A stretch of DNA of 64,000 nt from Chersky-840 sp963811775 (GTDB taxonomy: Bacteria; Actinomycetota; Acidimicrobiia; Acidimicrobiales; UBA8190): positions 1 through 64,000 of the forward strand of contig CAWESO010000018.1 of assembly GCA_963811775.1 (NCBI GenBank), read 5' to 3'. Of the stretch, positions 25,651 to 35,772 are shown piece by piece. Numbering within the stretch: the stretch's first letter is position 1; the number at the start of each line of letters is the position of its first letter. A program made the translations under genes and the position numbers. The notes under the pieces were generated by a model. The model was not told the origin of the DNA. It searched no databases and saw nothing but the letters and a program-made list of their open reading frames with translations.

Positions 25651-26864
25651 GCGGTGCCGCCTCGCGCCGGCCGGACGTGACACCCGACGGTCTCGGGTCG
25701 CGCCCGGTGTGGGCCGAGATCGACGTCGGGGCGGTCCGTCACAACGCCGCGCTGCTGGCGCGCATCGCCGCGCCCGCCGCGCTGTGCGCCGTGGTGAAAG
25801 CCGACGCCTACGGGCACGGGGCGCTCCCCGTGGCGCGGGCCGCGCTCGAGGGCGGGGCCAGCTGGCTGGCGGTGGCGACGGCGGAGGAGGGCAGGGAGCT
25901 GCGCGACGGCGGCATCGGCGCCCCCGTGCTCGTCCTGGCCGAGCCCCGGCCCGAGGCCATGGCCGACGTCGTGGGCCACGGGCTCACCCTGGCCCTGTAC
26001 ACGCGCCCCGCCGTGGCCGCCGCCGCCCAGGCCTCGCGGCGAGCCGGCGTGATCACCGACGTGCACGTCAAGGTGGACACCGGCATGCATCGCGCCGGCG
26101 CGGATCCCGACGACCTGCTCGGGGTGGTCGCGGCGGTGGCGGCGGAGTCGTCGCTTCGCTTCGCCGCGCTGTGGACCCATTTCCCCGTGGCCGACGGTGT
26201 GCGTGACGAGGACCGCGCCTTCACCGACGGGCAGGTCCGGCTCCTGACCCAGGCGCGCGACGCGTTGCGCGCCGCGGGCTACGTGCCACCGATGCTCCAC
26301 GCCGCGAACTCCGCCGGGGCCATCGCCTACCCCGCAGCGCGCTTCGACCTCGTCCGGTGCGGCATCGCGCTGTACGGGGCCCCGCCCTTCCCGACGCTCG
26401 ACGACGTGTCGGCCCGCATCATGGAGTCCACCGGCGCCGCCGCCCTGCGCCCCGTGCTGTCGCTGCACGCCCAGGTGGCGATGGTGCGCCGCGCCCGGGC
26501 CGGCCAGCGCCCCTCCTACGGCCGCCACCTCGAGCTGGCCCGCACCTCGACGCTGGCGACGGTTCCCCTCGGGTACGCCGATGGCGTCCCCCGGCGCTAC
26601 TTCACCGGAGGCGGGACGGTCCTGATCGGGGGCCGGCGCCGGCGGTTGGCGGGCATGGTCACGATGGACCAGATCGTGGTGGACTGCGGTCCCGACGACG
26701 ACGTGGCCGCCGGCGACGACGTGGTGCTCATCGGCGAGCAGGGTGACGACGCCCTTCGCGCGTCGGACTGGGCCGAGGTGCTCGACACCATCCCGCACGA
26801 GGTGTTCTGCGGGATCCGGCCGCGCGTGCCGCGTCTGGTCGTGGACCCGGAGGTTCAACCATGA
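25647..26864 (+). CDS. alr: Alanine racemase
   Basis: Alr interconverts L- and D-alanine for peptidoglycan with pyridoxal phosphate. The cofactor lysine is Lys51 in VVKADAYGHG; the second catalytic base is Tyr291 in PSYGR, followed by VPLGYADGVPR and GMVTMDQ. The 405 residues are slightly long because of about 20 N-terminal polar residues. The ATG overlaps the nnr stop (ATGA). The nnr-alr-tsaE neighbourhood is conserved in actinobacteria. Confidence 0.95.
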   Translation: MSGAASRRPDVTPDGLGSRPVWAEIDVGAVRHNAALLARIAAPAALCAVVKADAYGHGALPVARAALEGGASWLAVATAEEGRELRDGGIGAPVLVLAEPRPEAMADVVGHGLTLALYTRPAVAAAAQASRRAGVITDVHVKVDTGMHRAGADPDDLLGVVAAVAAESSLRFAALWTHFPVADGVRDEDRAFTDGQVRLLTQARDALRAAGYVPPMLHAANSAGAIAYPAARFDLVRCGIALYGAPPFPTLDDVSARIMESTGAAALRPVLSLHAQVAMVRRARAGQRPSYGRHLELARTSTLATVPLGYADGVPRRYFTGGGTVLIGGRRRRLAGMVTMDQIVVDCGPDDDVAAGDDVVLIGEQGDDALRASDWAEVLDTIPHEVFCGIRPRVPRLVVDPEVQP

Positions 26865-27955
26865 GCGACACGCGCCCGCTGTACCGGAGCCGGGTGGTGC
26901 GGGGCGTGGCCGCCGGCACCGGTGCCGCGCTGGCGGCGGGGTGGGCGGCCCAGCACCGGCTCGTGGCGCGCTCGCGCTCCACCGACGACGAGATCGCGGC
27001 CGAGGGGCTCACCGTCCCCGACGACTGCGTCGAGCACACCGTCGACGTCGACGACGGGGGCCGTCTCCATGTCATCGAGCGCGGCACCGGTCCACCGGTC
27101 GTCCTGCTCCACGGGTTCATGCTGAGCTCGGCCTTGTGGGTGCACCAGCTGCGCGACCTCGCCGGGCACCATCGGGTCATCGCCCTCGACCTGCGGGGGC
27201 ACGGGGCCTCGGTTCCCGGCACGGACCGCTTCTCCGTGGACGAGGCCGAGCGCGGCCTCGTCGACGAGGTCCGGGCCGAGGCCCGCGCCTCGCTGTCGCA
27301 ACAGGGCTCGTCCGCCATGCGACGCATGGCCATGGACGTGCGGACCGTGCTCGACGCGCTCGACGTGGAGCATGCCCTCGTCGTCGGGCACTCGATGGGT
27401 GGCATGGTGGCGCTGCAGCTCGCCCACGACCTCCCCGCCGCGCAGTTCCGTCGCCGCGTGGCGGGCATGGCGCTCGTCTCCACCACCGCCGGGCCCTTCA
27501 CGCGCCTGCCCGGGTTCGGGGGGGTGGCCCGCGTGGCGGGGCCGGTGTCGGGACGGGCCATGGGGCTGGCCGACCGGTGGGGCGTGCGGACCCTGGCGTC
27601 GCCGGACGTGCGGTGGTGGCTGACGCGCCTGGGGTTCGGCGCCGACGCCTCGCCCGTCCAGGTGCGCTTCGTCGAGCGGCTCCACCTGGCGACGTCGGCC
27701 ACGACCATGGCCGACCTGCTCCCGGGAATCGCCCTCTTCGACCTGTCGAAGTGGCTCGGGACGCTCGACCTCCCGGTGCTCGTGGTGGTGGGCTCCAATG
27801 ACCGCCTCACGCCGCCTCGCCACGCGGCGCGCACCGCCGGCGCGCTGGCGCGCTCGGAGTTGGTGGAACTGCCCCGCTGCGGGCACATGCCCATGCTCGA
27901 ACGGCGACACGAATTCGCCCGGTTGCTCGAGGAGTTCGCCGCCAAGCTGGGCTGA
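26861..27955 (+). CDS. Alpha/beta hydrolase fold protein
   Basis: The 364 residues form an alpha/beta hydrolase. The catalytic triad is probably Ser178 (GHSMGG), Asp314 (GSNDRLTP) and His342 (CGHMPMLE); the oxyanion HG is at 84-85. A hydrophobic Ala/Gly stretch at about residues 13-31 may anchor the protein in the membrane. It overlaps alr (ATGA), so it belongs to the cell-wall operon, but its substrate cannot be read from the sequence; esterase, lipase or peptidase activity are all possible. Confidence 0.85.
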   Translation: MSDTRPLYRSRVVRGVAAGTGAALAAGWAAQHRLVARSRSTDDEIAAEGLTVPDDCVEHTVDVDDGGRLHVIERGTGPPVVLLHGFMLSSALWVHQLRDLAGHHRVIALDLRGHGASVPGTDRFSVDEAERGLVDEVRAEARASLSQQGSSAMRRMAMDVRTVLDALDVEHALVVGHSMGGMVALQLAHDLPAAQFRRRVAGMALVSTTAGPFTRLPGFGGVARVAGPVSGRAMGLADRWGVRTLASPDVRWWLTRLGFGADASPVQVRFVERLHLATSATTMADLLPGIALFDLSKWLGTLDLPVLVVVGSNDRLTPPRHAARTAGALARSELVELPRCGHMPMLERRHEFARLLEEFAAKLG

Positions 27956-27986
27956 CATCGCCGGACGGCGTGGGGCCATCGGGCGA

Positions 27987-27992
27987 TACCAT
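27987..27992 (+). promoter_or_regulatory. -10 element of the uracil-DNA glycosylase gene (likely leaderless)
   Basis: TACCAT ends six bases before the GTG start at 27999, with no ribosome binding site, which fits a leaderless transcript for the udg-tsaE-tsaB-rimI-tsaD unit. Confidence 0.4.
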
Positions 27993-27998
27993 GCCGCG

Positions 27999-28562
27999 GT
28001 GGGCACCTTGGCCGAGCTCCAGACCGAGGCCATGGCCTGCACGCGCTGCGCGCTGGCCTCGGGCCGGACCCAGGTCGTCTTCGGCGTGGGCGACCCCGCC
28101 GCCGCGCTCATGTTCGTCGGTGAGGGCCCCGGGCGCGAGGAGGACCTCGCCGGGGAGCCCTTCGTGGGCCGGTCCGGCAAGCTGCTCGACAAGCTCCTGC
28201 ACCAGGAGATCGGGCTCGAGCGCAGCCAGTGCTACATCGCCAACGTCGTGAAGTGCCGGCCCCCCGGCAACCGCGACCCCCTTCCCGACGAGATCGCCTC
28301 GTGCCGTCCGTACCTCGACGCCCAGCTGGCGCTCATCGCGCCCCGTGTCGTGGTCACCCTGGGGAACTTCGCCACCCGGCTGCTGCTGGACACGACCGAA
28401 GGCATCCGCCGCCTGCGCGGCCGCGCCTATCCCTTCGGCGCCGGCCACATCGTCCCCACGTACCACCCCGCCGCCGGACTGCGCGGCGGGGCCGAGGTGG
28501 TGGCGGAGATGCGCGCCGACTTCGTCCGGGCCAAGCTCCTCCTGGCCGGCGACCGCCCGTGA
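27999..28562 (+). CDS. udg: Uracil-DNA glycosylase, iron-sulfur family 4-like
   Basis: This enzyme removes uracil from DNA. The four cysteines of the [4Fe-4S] cluster are visible: Cys14 and Cys17 (CTRC), Cys86 (NVVKCRPPGNRDP) and Cys102 (SCRPYL). Motif GEGPGREED and the late YHPA complete the active site pattern of family 4 (UdgX also shares much of this, but its diagnostic extra loop was not seen). The 187-residue frame starts at GTG 27999; earlier in-frame codons lie in the hydrolase gene. tsaE overlaps the stop (GTGA). Confidence 0.92.
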   Translation: MGTLAELQTEAMACTRCALASGRTQVVFGVGDPAAALMFVGEGPGREEDLAGEPFVGRSGKLLDKLLHQEIGLERSQCYIANVVKCRPPGNRDPLPDEIASCRPYLDAQLALIAPRVVVTLGNFATRLLLDTTEGIRRLRGRAYPFGAGHIVPTYHPAAGLRGGAEVVAEMRADFVRAKLLLAGDRP

Positions 28563-29122
28563 GCGCGGGCGCCGGGGACCTCGCCCCGGTGCGGCTGCGC
28601 ACCGCGTCCGAGCACGACACCCGCGCCCTCGGCGCCGCGCTGGCCCGCGGGCTCCGTCCCGGCGACGTCGTGTTCCTCACCGGTGAGCTCGGGGCGGGCA
28701 AGACCACCCTGGCCCAGGGGATCGGGATGGGCCTCGGGGTGGCCGATCCGGTCACGAGCCCCACCTTCACGCTGGTGCGGACCTATCCGTGCCCGCCCCC
28801 GGCCGACCCCGCGCCCGGGCCGGACTCCGGGGACGAGGCCGCCCCGCCGGTGCGGGCCTTTCTCCACGCCGATCTCTACCGCCTCGAGCACACCGGCGAG
28901 ATCGCCGACCTCGCCATCGGCGAGCTGGTCGAGGACGGGGCGGTGGCCGTGGTGGAGTGGGGTGAGGTGGCCGCGCCCGTCCTCGGCGCCGACGCCATGT
29001 CGGTGCGCCTGGAGCCGGGCCCCGACGACGACCAGCGCACCGTGACCCTCACCGTGACCGAGCGCTGGGCGGCGCGCTACCCCGGGCTGGCGCGCCTGCT
29101 CTCGGGCTGGGGCGCCCCGTGA
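28559..29122 (+). CDS. tsaE: tRNA threonylcarbamoyladenosine biosynthesis ATPase TsaE
   Basis: TsaE is the ATPase of the bacterial t6A complex with TsaB and TsaD. The Walker A is TGELGAGKTT (41-50), followed by VTSPTFTLVRTY, HADLYRLE and VVEWGE, the conserved blocks of the family. At 187 residues it is longer than usual because of a Pro/Asp-rich insertion of about 20 residues after VRTY. The GTG overlaps the udg stop, and tsaB overlaps its end. Confidence 0.93.
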   Translation: MSAGAGDLAPVRLRTASEHDTRALGAALARGLRPGDVVFLTGELGAGKTTLAQGIGMGLGVADPVTSPTFTLVRTYPCPPPADPAPGPDSGDEAAPPVRAFLHADLYRLEHTGEIADLAIGELVEDGAVAVVEWGEVAAPVLGADAMSVRLEPGPDDDQRTVTLTVTERWAARYPGLARLLSGWGAP

Positions 29123-29844
29123 TGGTCCTCGCCGTGGAATCGGCGACGGAGCTGGCCGGGGTGGCGCTGGCCGACGAGGCCGGCGTGCTCGCCTGCGCCA
29201 CGGTGTCGCGTGGACGGCGGCACGCCGAGTCGATCGCCCCCGCCATCGACTTCGTGTGCCGGCGGGCGGGGGTCGCGCTGTCCGAGCTCGACGCCGTCGG
29301 TGTGGACGTGGGCCCCGGGCTCTTCACGGGGCTGCGCGTCGGGGTGGGGACGGCCAAGGCCCTGTCATTCGCGCTGGGCAAGCCGCTCGTCACCGTGAGC
29401 AGTCTCGAGGTGCTGGCCCACGCCGTGGTGTCGTCGGGCGTCGCGCCCGGCACCCTCGTCGTCCCGGTGGTCGATGCCCGGCGCGGCGAGGTCTTCGTGG
29501 CCCGCGTGCGGTCCACCCCCGCCGGGTTGGTGTGGGAGCAGGACGAGGGGCGACGGACCCCCGAGGCGCTGGCCGCCGAGCTCGGGGAGCTCGGCGAGCC
29601 CGTCGTGGTGGCGGGCAACGGGGCCCGTCGCTACCAGGCGCTGCTCGGCGCGGTGCCCGGGGTGGTGGTGGCCGGCGCCTCCCTCGACTTCCCTCCTCCG
29701 GCCGTGCTGGGCGAGCTGGTGGTGGCCGCGGCCGGCGCGGGGCGGACGACCGACGACGCCGCCGCCCTCCCGCACTACCTGCGCGACGCGGAGACCCGGA
29801 TCAACTGGGAGACCCGGGTCCGGCGCACGACGGCGGAGCGCTGA
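29122..29844 (+). CDS. tsaB: tRNA threonylcarbamoyladenosine biosynthesis protein TsaB
   Basis: TsaB is the inactive ASKHA-fold paralogue that dimerises with TsaD. VLAVESATELAGVAL at the start, VGPGLFTGLRVGVGTAKALS and VVDARRGEVF are typical. The 240-residue frame starts at ATG 29122 in a TGATG overlap with tsaE; a GTG three bases earlier is also possible. rimI overlaps the stop in the same manner. Confidence 0.93.
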   Translation: MVLAVESATELAGVALADEAGVLACATVSRGRRHAESIAPAIDFVCRRAGVALSELDAVGVDVGPGLFTGLRVGVGTAKALSFALGKPLVTVSSLEVLAHAVVSSGVAPGTLVVPVVDARRGEVFVARVRSTPAGLVWEQDEGRRTPEALAAELGELGEPVVVAGNGARRYQALLGAVPGVVVAGASLDFPPPAVLGELVVAAAGAGRTTDDAAALPHYLRDAETRINWETRVRRTTAER

Positions 29845-30425
29845 TGGTGCCGACGTGGGACGCCGAGGACGGGCCCCGGGAACCCGACGCCCCGGGGCCC
29901 GGCTGGCACAGCGTGGCCGACGCCGTGCGGATCGCGCCCCTGCTGCGGCGCCACCTGCGCACCGTGGTCCAGATCGAAGAGGCGAACTACCCGCAGCCGT
30001 GGACGTCGACGGTCTTTCTGTCCGAGATCTCCCAGCGTCGGTCGCGTCGCTACACGGTGGCGACCATCGGCCCCCTCCTGGTCGGCTTCAGCGGGCTCAT
30101 GGTGGTGGAGGAGGACGGGCACATCACCACCCTCACCGTCGACCCGGCGTGGCACCGCCGCGGCATCGGGACCGTGCTGCTCCTCGACCAGGCGCGCGCC
30201 GCCCCGACCCTGGGCGTTCGCCACCTGACGCTCGAGGTCAGGGTGTCGAACACCGCCGCGCAGGCGCTCTACCAGCGCTTCGGCTTCGCGCCCGTGGGTG
30301 TGCGCCCCAACTACTACGCCGAGACCGGCGAGGACGCCATCATCATGTGGGCCCGCGACGTCGACACCGCCGACTACGCCCGGCGCCTGGCGGAGATCGA
30401 CGCCCGGCTGCGGTCGGCGCCATGA
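29844..30425 (+). CDS. rimI: Ribosomal protein S18-alanine N-acetyltransferase-like (RimI)
   Basis: This is a GNAT-family acetyltransferase (193 residues). The acetyl-CoA site is in LTVDPAWHRRGIGTVLL; the region EEANYPQPWT and the C-terminal ALYQRFGFAPVGVRPNYY match RimI. About 35 N-terminal residues are an extra polar segment. Its place between tsaB and tsaD is the usual one for rimI. Substrate (S18 or other N-termini) is assigned by family only. Confidence 0.9.
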   Translation: MVPTWDAEDGPREPDAPGPGWHSVADAVRIAPLLRRHLRTVVQIEEANYPQPWTSTVFLSEISQRRSRRYTVATIGPLLVGFSGLMVVEEDGHITTLTVDPAWHRRGIGTVLLLDQARAAPTLGVRHLTLEVRVSNTAAQALYQRFGFAPVGVRPNYYAETGEDAIIMWARDVDTADYARRLAEIDARLRSAP

Positions 30426-31435
30426 CCCGGCCCGGTGGGCTCGTGCTCGGCATCGAGACGTCGTGCGACGACACGGCCGCGGCCGTCGTGGCCGGCGGCA
30501 CGCAGGTGTTGTCGTCGGTGGTGTCCAGCCAGGTCGACCTGCACGCCCTGTACGGCGGCGTGGTTCCCGAGCTGGCGGGCCGGGCGCACCTCGAGCTGTT
30601 GACCCCGGTGATCAGAGAGGCGCTCGGTCGCGCTGGGCTCGCCGGGGGGGATCTCGACGCCGTCGCCGTCACCGTCGGCCCCGGGCTGATCGGCTCGCTG
30701 CTCGTCGGGGTGAGCGAGGCCAAGGCCCTGGCGCTGGCGTGGGGCATCCCCTTCGTGGGGGTGAACCACCTCGAGGGCCATCTCTTCGCCGCCTTGCTCG
30801 AGGACCCGGGCATCGAGTGGCCCGTGGTCGTCCTCCTCGTGTCGGGCGGCCACACCCTGCTCGTGTCGATGGAAGGCCCCGGCCGCTACCGCCTCCTGGG
30901 CCAGACCGTCGACGACGCCGCCGGGGAGGCCTTCGACAAGGTGGCCCGGTTCCTCGGCCTCGGCTACCCCGGGGGGCCGGTCATCGAGCGCGCCGCGGCA
31001 GAGGGCGACCCCGGCGCCTTCGCCTTCCCCCGGGCCATGATGGGCGAGGGCCTCGATTTCTCCTTCAGCGGGCTCAAGACGGCGGTGGTCCACGCCGTGC
31101 GCCGCCACCCCGAGGCCTCGAATCGCGACGTGGCCGCCTCGTTCCAGCAGGCCGTGGTGGACGTGCTCGTGGCCAAGGCGCAGCGCGCCGCCCGGGCGGT
31201 CGGAGCCCGGGGGGTGTGCCTGGCCGGGGGCGTGGCCGCCAACGGGGCCCTGCGCGCCGCCCTGGCCGGGATGTGCGCCGGGCTCGGGCTCCCGGCCCAT
31301 CTCCCCAGCATGGCCACGTGCACCGACAACGCGGCCATGATCGCCGCGGCGGGGTGGTGGCAGCTCGAGCACAACGGTCCCACGCCGCTCGACGCCGCGG
31401 CGGACCCCAATCTCCGCCTGCCCCTCTTCGGGTGA
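30422..31435 (+). CDS. tsaD: tRNA N6-adenosine threonylcarbamoyltransferase TsaD
   Basis: TsaD transfers the threonylcarbamoyl group to A37 of ANN-reading tRNAs. LGIETSCDDTAAAVV at the start, the metal-binding histidines His116 and His120 in NHLEGH, VSGGHTLL, DDAAGEAFDKVAR and CLAGGVAANGALR are all present. The 337 residues are normal. The ATG overlaps the rimI stop (ATGA). It ends the t6A operon; groES follows under its own promoter. Confidence 0.96.
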   Translation: MTRPGGLVLGIETSCDDTAAAVVAGGTQVLSSVVSSQVDLHALYGGVVPELAGRAHLELLTPVIREALGRAGLAGGDLDAVAVTVGPGLIGSLLVGVSEAKALALAWGIPFVGVNHLEGHLFAALLEDPGIEWPVVVLLVSGGHTLLVSMEGPGRYRLLGQTVDDAAGEAFDKVARFLGLGYPGGPVIERAAAEGDPGAFAFPRAMMGEGLDFSFSGLKTAVVHAVRRHPEASNRDVAASFQQAVVDVLVAKAQRAARAVGARGVCLAGGVAANGALRAALAGMCAGLGLPAHLPSMATCTDNAAMIAAAGWWQLEHNGPTPLDAAADPNLRLPLFG

Positions 31436-31464
31436 GCGCCCGGGCACCGGCGTTGGGGGCCCGG

Positions 31465-31492
31465 TTGCCGGGGGCGCGGCGCCCGCTATCGT
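31465..31492 (+). promoter_or_regulatory. Promoter of groES-groEL
   Basis: TTGCCG (31465-31470) and TATCGT (31487-31492) are 16 bases apart. The last T of the -10 is the first base of the CIRCE element, so repressor binding would block initiation. Confidence 0.6.
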
Positions 31493-31518
31493 TAGCACTC
31501 GCAAGGTTCGAGTGCTAA
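31492..31518 (+). promoter_or_regulatory. CIRCE operator (HrcA binding site)
   Basis: TTAGCACTC, a nine-base spacer and GAGTGCTAA form a perfect copy of the CIRCE inverted repeat. It places groESL under the heat-shock repressor HrcA; hrcA itself is not in the window. Confidence 0.95.
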
Positions 31519-31542
31519 GTGCCTACAGGAGGCTCACCTGCC

Positions 31543-31839
31543 ATGAAGCTCCACCCCCTCGAGGACCGGATCGTTGTCCGCCCCGGCGAATCGGAAGAGA
31601 CCACCGCCTCCGGGCTCGTGATCCCCGACACCGCCAAGGAGAAGCCCCAGCAAGGTGAGGTGATCGCCACCGGCCCCGGCCGCCGTGCCGAGAACACCGG
31701 CGAGCTCGTGCCTGTCGACGTCGCGGCGGGTGACACCGTCGTCTACTCCAAGTACGGCGGCACCGAGATCACCTTCGAGGGCGAGGACCTCCTCATCCTT
31801 TCGAGCCGTGACGTGCTCGCCAAGATCTCCAAGAAGTAG
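31543..31839 (+). CDS. groES: Co-chaperonin GroES
   Basis: GroES (98 residues) is the lid of the GroEL folding chamber. PLEDRIVVRPGESEETTASGL includes the mobile loop (GLVIPDTAKEKPQ), and YSKYGGTEI is conserved. The ATG at 31543 is preceded by a strong AGGAGG at 31527-31532; an earlier in-frame GTG at 31519 lies next to the operator. groEL follows after 11 bases. Confidence 0.96.
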   Translation: MKLHPLEDRIVVRPGESEETTASGLVIPDTAKEKPQQGEVIATGPGRRAENTGELVPVDVAAGDTVVYSKYGGTEITFEGEDLLILSSRDVLAKISKK

Positions 31840-31850
31840 GGCGCCACGTC

Positions 31851-33509
<1,659 letters not shown>

Positions 33510-33547
33510 CGGTTCCCGGCCCGCCACCGCGGGCATTGGTTTCCGTG

Positions 33548-33586
33548 ACGACACGGCCGGGCCCTCGGGGTCCGGCCGTTCGTCGT
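33548..33586 (+). terminator. Terminator-like hairpin after groEL
   Basis: ACGGCCGGGCCC (33553-33564) pairs with its near-perfect complement to 33579 around a three-base loop, and the outer arms ACGAC and GTCGT extend the stem after a two-base bulge. G-rich rather than T-rich sequence follows, but this is the strongest hairpin between groEL and the next gene. Confidence 0.5.
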
Positions 33587-33598
33587 GGGGGCCGCCGG

Positions 33599-33604
33599 TA
33601 GCGT
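33599..33604 (+). promoter_or_regulatory. -10 element of the NUDIX gene (likely leaderless)
   Basis: TAGCGT lies seven bases before an ATG at 33612, the same arrangement as at purN, icd, mdh and the MoxR gene. Confidence 0.4.
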
Positions 33605-33611
33605 GCAGCCG

Positions 33612-34396
33612 ATGCCGGGCCCCGCTGACACCGCCGACGGGTCCCCGGGCCGGCCCGGGGAGTTCCCCCCGGAGAGTTCCCCCCCGAGGGGCGCCAGGTC
33701 ATCCCGCGCCCCGCCCTGGCCTACGCCGGCGCGCCGGCCCCGTGGGCCGCGCTCGCCCCCGAGCGCCGCCGGGGCCTCGACCTGGCCCGGGTGCGCGCTG
33801 CGGTGGAGGCGTACCACCGCGAGCTCGCCGCCGCCCAGCGCGTCATCTTCGACGGGTTCCCCGACACCGGCGCCCCCGCCGCCGTGCTGGTGGCGCTGTT
33901 CGAGCGCGACGGCGAGACACGGGTGGTCCTGACCCGGCGCGCCGCCCACCTCCGCACCCACACCGGGGAGGTCAGCTTCCCCGGCGGCCGGCTCGACGAC
34001 GGGGAGGACCCCGAAGCCGGGGCCCGGCGCGAAGCCGCCGAGGAAGTCGGGCTCGACCCGGTGGCGGTGGAGGCGGTGGGACGTCTCACCCCCCTCGTGA
34101 CCTTCTCCTCGACGGCCCGCATCACCCCGGTGGTGGCCGTCCTCGCCCACGCCCCGGACCTCGTGGCCAACCCCCACGAGGTGGAGCACGTCTTCGACGT
34201 ATCGCTCGCCGAGCTCCTGGCCGACGGGGTGTTCCGCGAGGAACGCTGGATCGTGCCGGGGCGTCCGATGCCGGTGGCCGACGCCGGTGACGACGGCTCG
34301 TTCCCGGTGTGGTTCTTCGAGCTGCCCCACGACACGGTGTGGGGTGCCACCGCCCGCATGCTGGTCGAGCTGCTGCGCCTCGTCCTCAACGTCTGA
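33612..34396 (+). CDS. NUDIX hydrolase, CoA pyrophosphatase-like, apparent frameshift near N-terminus
   Basis: The Nudix box is GGRLDDGEDPEAGARREAAE followed by EVGL, and it is preceded by TRRAAHLRTHTGEVSFPGG, the extra motif of CoA pyrophosphatases (NudL/UPF0035), suggesting cleavage of CoA or its derivatives. The unbroken frame begins at GTG 33791 (201 residues). However, VIPRPALAYAGAPAPWA just upstream is in the same frame and looks like the usual N-terminus, while the promoter and ATG at 33612 (MPGPADTADG) are in another frame. One extra C in the seven-C run at 33679-33685 would join them. Substrate is inferred from the family. Confidence 0.8.
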
Positions 34397-34505
34397 GCGG
34401 CCCGGCGGGCGCGCCCCACCAGGGCCTTCGCGCCGCCGCGCTCCCCACGCGCCGCGCCGGTCGCACATGGGCGCGGCCGGGCGCGGGGCGGTCGGTGCCG
34501 GACGG

Positions 34506-34511
34506 TATCGT
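34506..34511 (+). promoter_or_regulatory. Putative -10 element of guaB3
   Basis: TATCGT, identical to the groES -10, lies 55 bases before the guaB3 GTG; no convincing -35 was seen. The leader contains the AGGAGG ribosome binding site at 34554-34559. Confidence 0.35.
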
Positions 34512-34566
34512 GGAGGAACGCCACGGGCGAAGGCGGGTGCAACGACCGACGGCAGGAGGCGGCCAG

Positions 34567-35730
34567 GTGGCTGAGATCGAGATCGGCATCTACAAATCGG
34601 GCCGTCGTGCCTACGGCTTCGACGACATCGCCATCGTGCCCAGTCGTCGGACCCGCGACCCCGAGGACGTCGACATCTCCTGGGAGATCGACGCCTTCCG
34701 CTTCGACCTCCCGCTCATGGCGGCCGCCATGGACGGCGTGGTGAGCCCGAGGACGGCGATCGAGATCGGTCGGCTGGGCGGCCTGGCCGTGCTGAACCTC
34801 GAAGGGCTGTGGACGCGCTACGAGGACCCCGAGCCGCTGCTCGAGGAGATCTCCAAGCTCGACGACGACAAGGCCACGGCCCGGATGCAGCAGATGTACC
34901 TGGAGCCCATCAACCCCGAGCTGGTCACGGAGCGGATCCGCGAGATCAAGTCGGCGGGGGTGGTGTCGTGCGCGTCGGTCACGCCCCAGCGCACCACGGG
35001 CCTCGCACCCGCCATTTTGGCCGGGGAGCTGGACATGCTCGTCATCCAGGGGACCGTCGTGTCGGCCGAGCACGTGTCGAAGACGGTGGAGCCGCTCAAC
35101 CTGAAGAAGTTCATCCGCGCCTTCGACCTGCCCGTCATCGTGGGTGGCTGCGCCTCGTACCAGGCCGCACTGCACCTCATGCGCACCGGGGCGGTGGGCG
35201 TGCTCGTCGGCGTGGGGCCGGGCAACGCCTGCACCACGCGGGGCGTGCTCGGGCTGGGGGTGCCCCAGGCCACCGCCATCGCCGACGTGGCCGGGGCCCG
35301 CATGCGGCACCTCGACGAGACCGGTGTCTACGTGCATGTCATCGCGGACGGGGGCATGAGCCGCGGTGGGGACATCGCCAAGGCCATCGCCTGCGGCGCC
35401 GACGCGGTGATGCTCGGCTCGCCCCTGTCGTCGGCCGAAGAGGCACCGGCGCGCGGCTTCCACTGGGGCATGGCCACGTTCCACCCCACGCTGCCGCACG
35501 GCGCGCGCGTCCGCACCACGGTGCGGGGCACGCTCACCGAGATCCTGCTCGGCCCGGCCCACGAGAACGACGGCCGCATGAACCTCTTCGGCGCCCTGCG
35601 CACCGCCATGGCGACGTGCGGGTACGAGACGGTCAAGGAATTCCAGAAGGCCGAGGTGATGGTGGCCCCCGCACTGCAGACCGAGGGGAAGGCGCTGCAG
35701 CGCTCCCAGGGAGTGGGGATGGGGCACTGA
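34567..35730 (+). CDS. guaB3: IMP dehydrogenase family protein GuaB3
   Basis: This 387-residue protein is the actinobacterial GuaB3 branch of the IMPDH/GMP reductase superfamily. The catalytic cysteine is probably Cys222 in GVGPGNACTTRGVLG, followed by VPQATAI; the flap residues and ADGGMSRGGDIAKA phosphate-binding loop are present. It lacks the CBS domains of canonical GuaB (about 490 residues). The GTG at 34567 has AGGAGG seven bases upstream. It lies directly before guaA, supporting a role in GMP synthesis, although the exact reaction of this branch is not settled from sequence. No canonical guaB is in the window. Confidence 0.88.
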   Translation: MAEIEIGIYKSGRRAYGFDDIAIVPSRRTRDPEDVDISWEIDAFRFDLPLMAAAMDGVVSPRTAIEIGRLGGLAVLNLEGLWTRYEDPEPLLEEISKLDDDKATARMQQMYLEPINPELVTERIREIKSAGVVSCASVTPQRTTGLAPAILAGELDMLVIQGTVVSAEHVSKTVEPLNLKKFIRAFDLPVIVGGCASYQAALHLMRTGAVGVLVGVGPGNACTTRGVLGLGVPQATAIADVAGARMRHLDETGVYVHVIADGGMSRGGDIAKAIACGADAVMLGSPLSSAEEAPARGFHWGMATFHPTLPHGARVRTTVRGTLTEILLGPAHENDGRMNLFGALRTAMATCGYETVKEFQKAEVMVAPALQTEGKALQRSQGVGMGH

Positions 35731-35772
35731 GCGACGGCCGGTTCCCGCCTCGCGCCCCGCTCCGGCTTCGCA

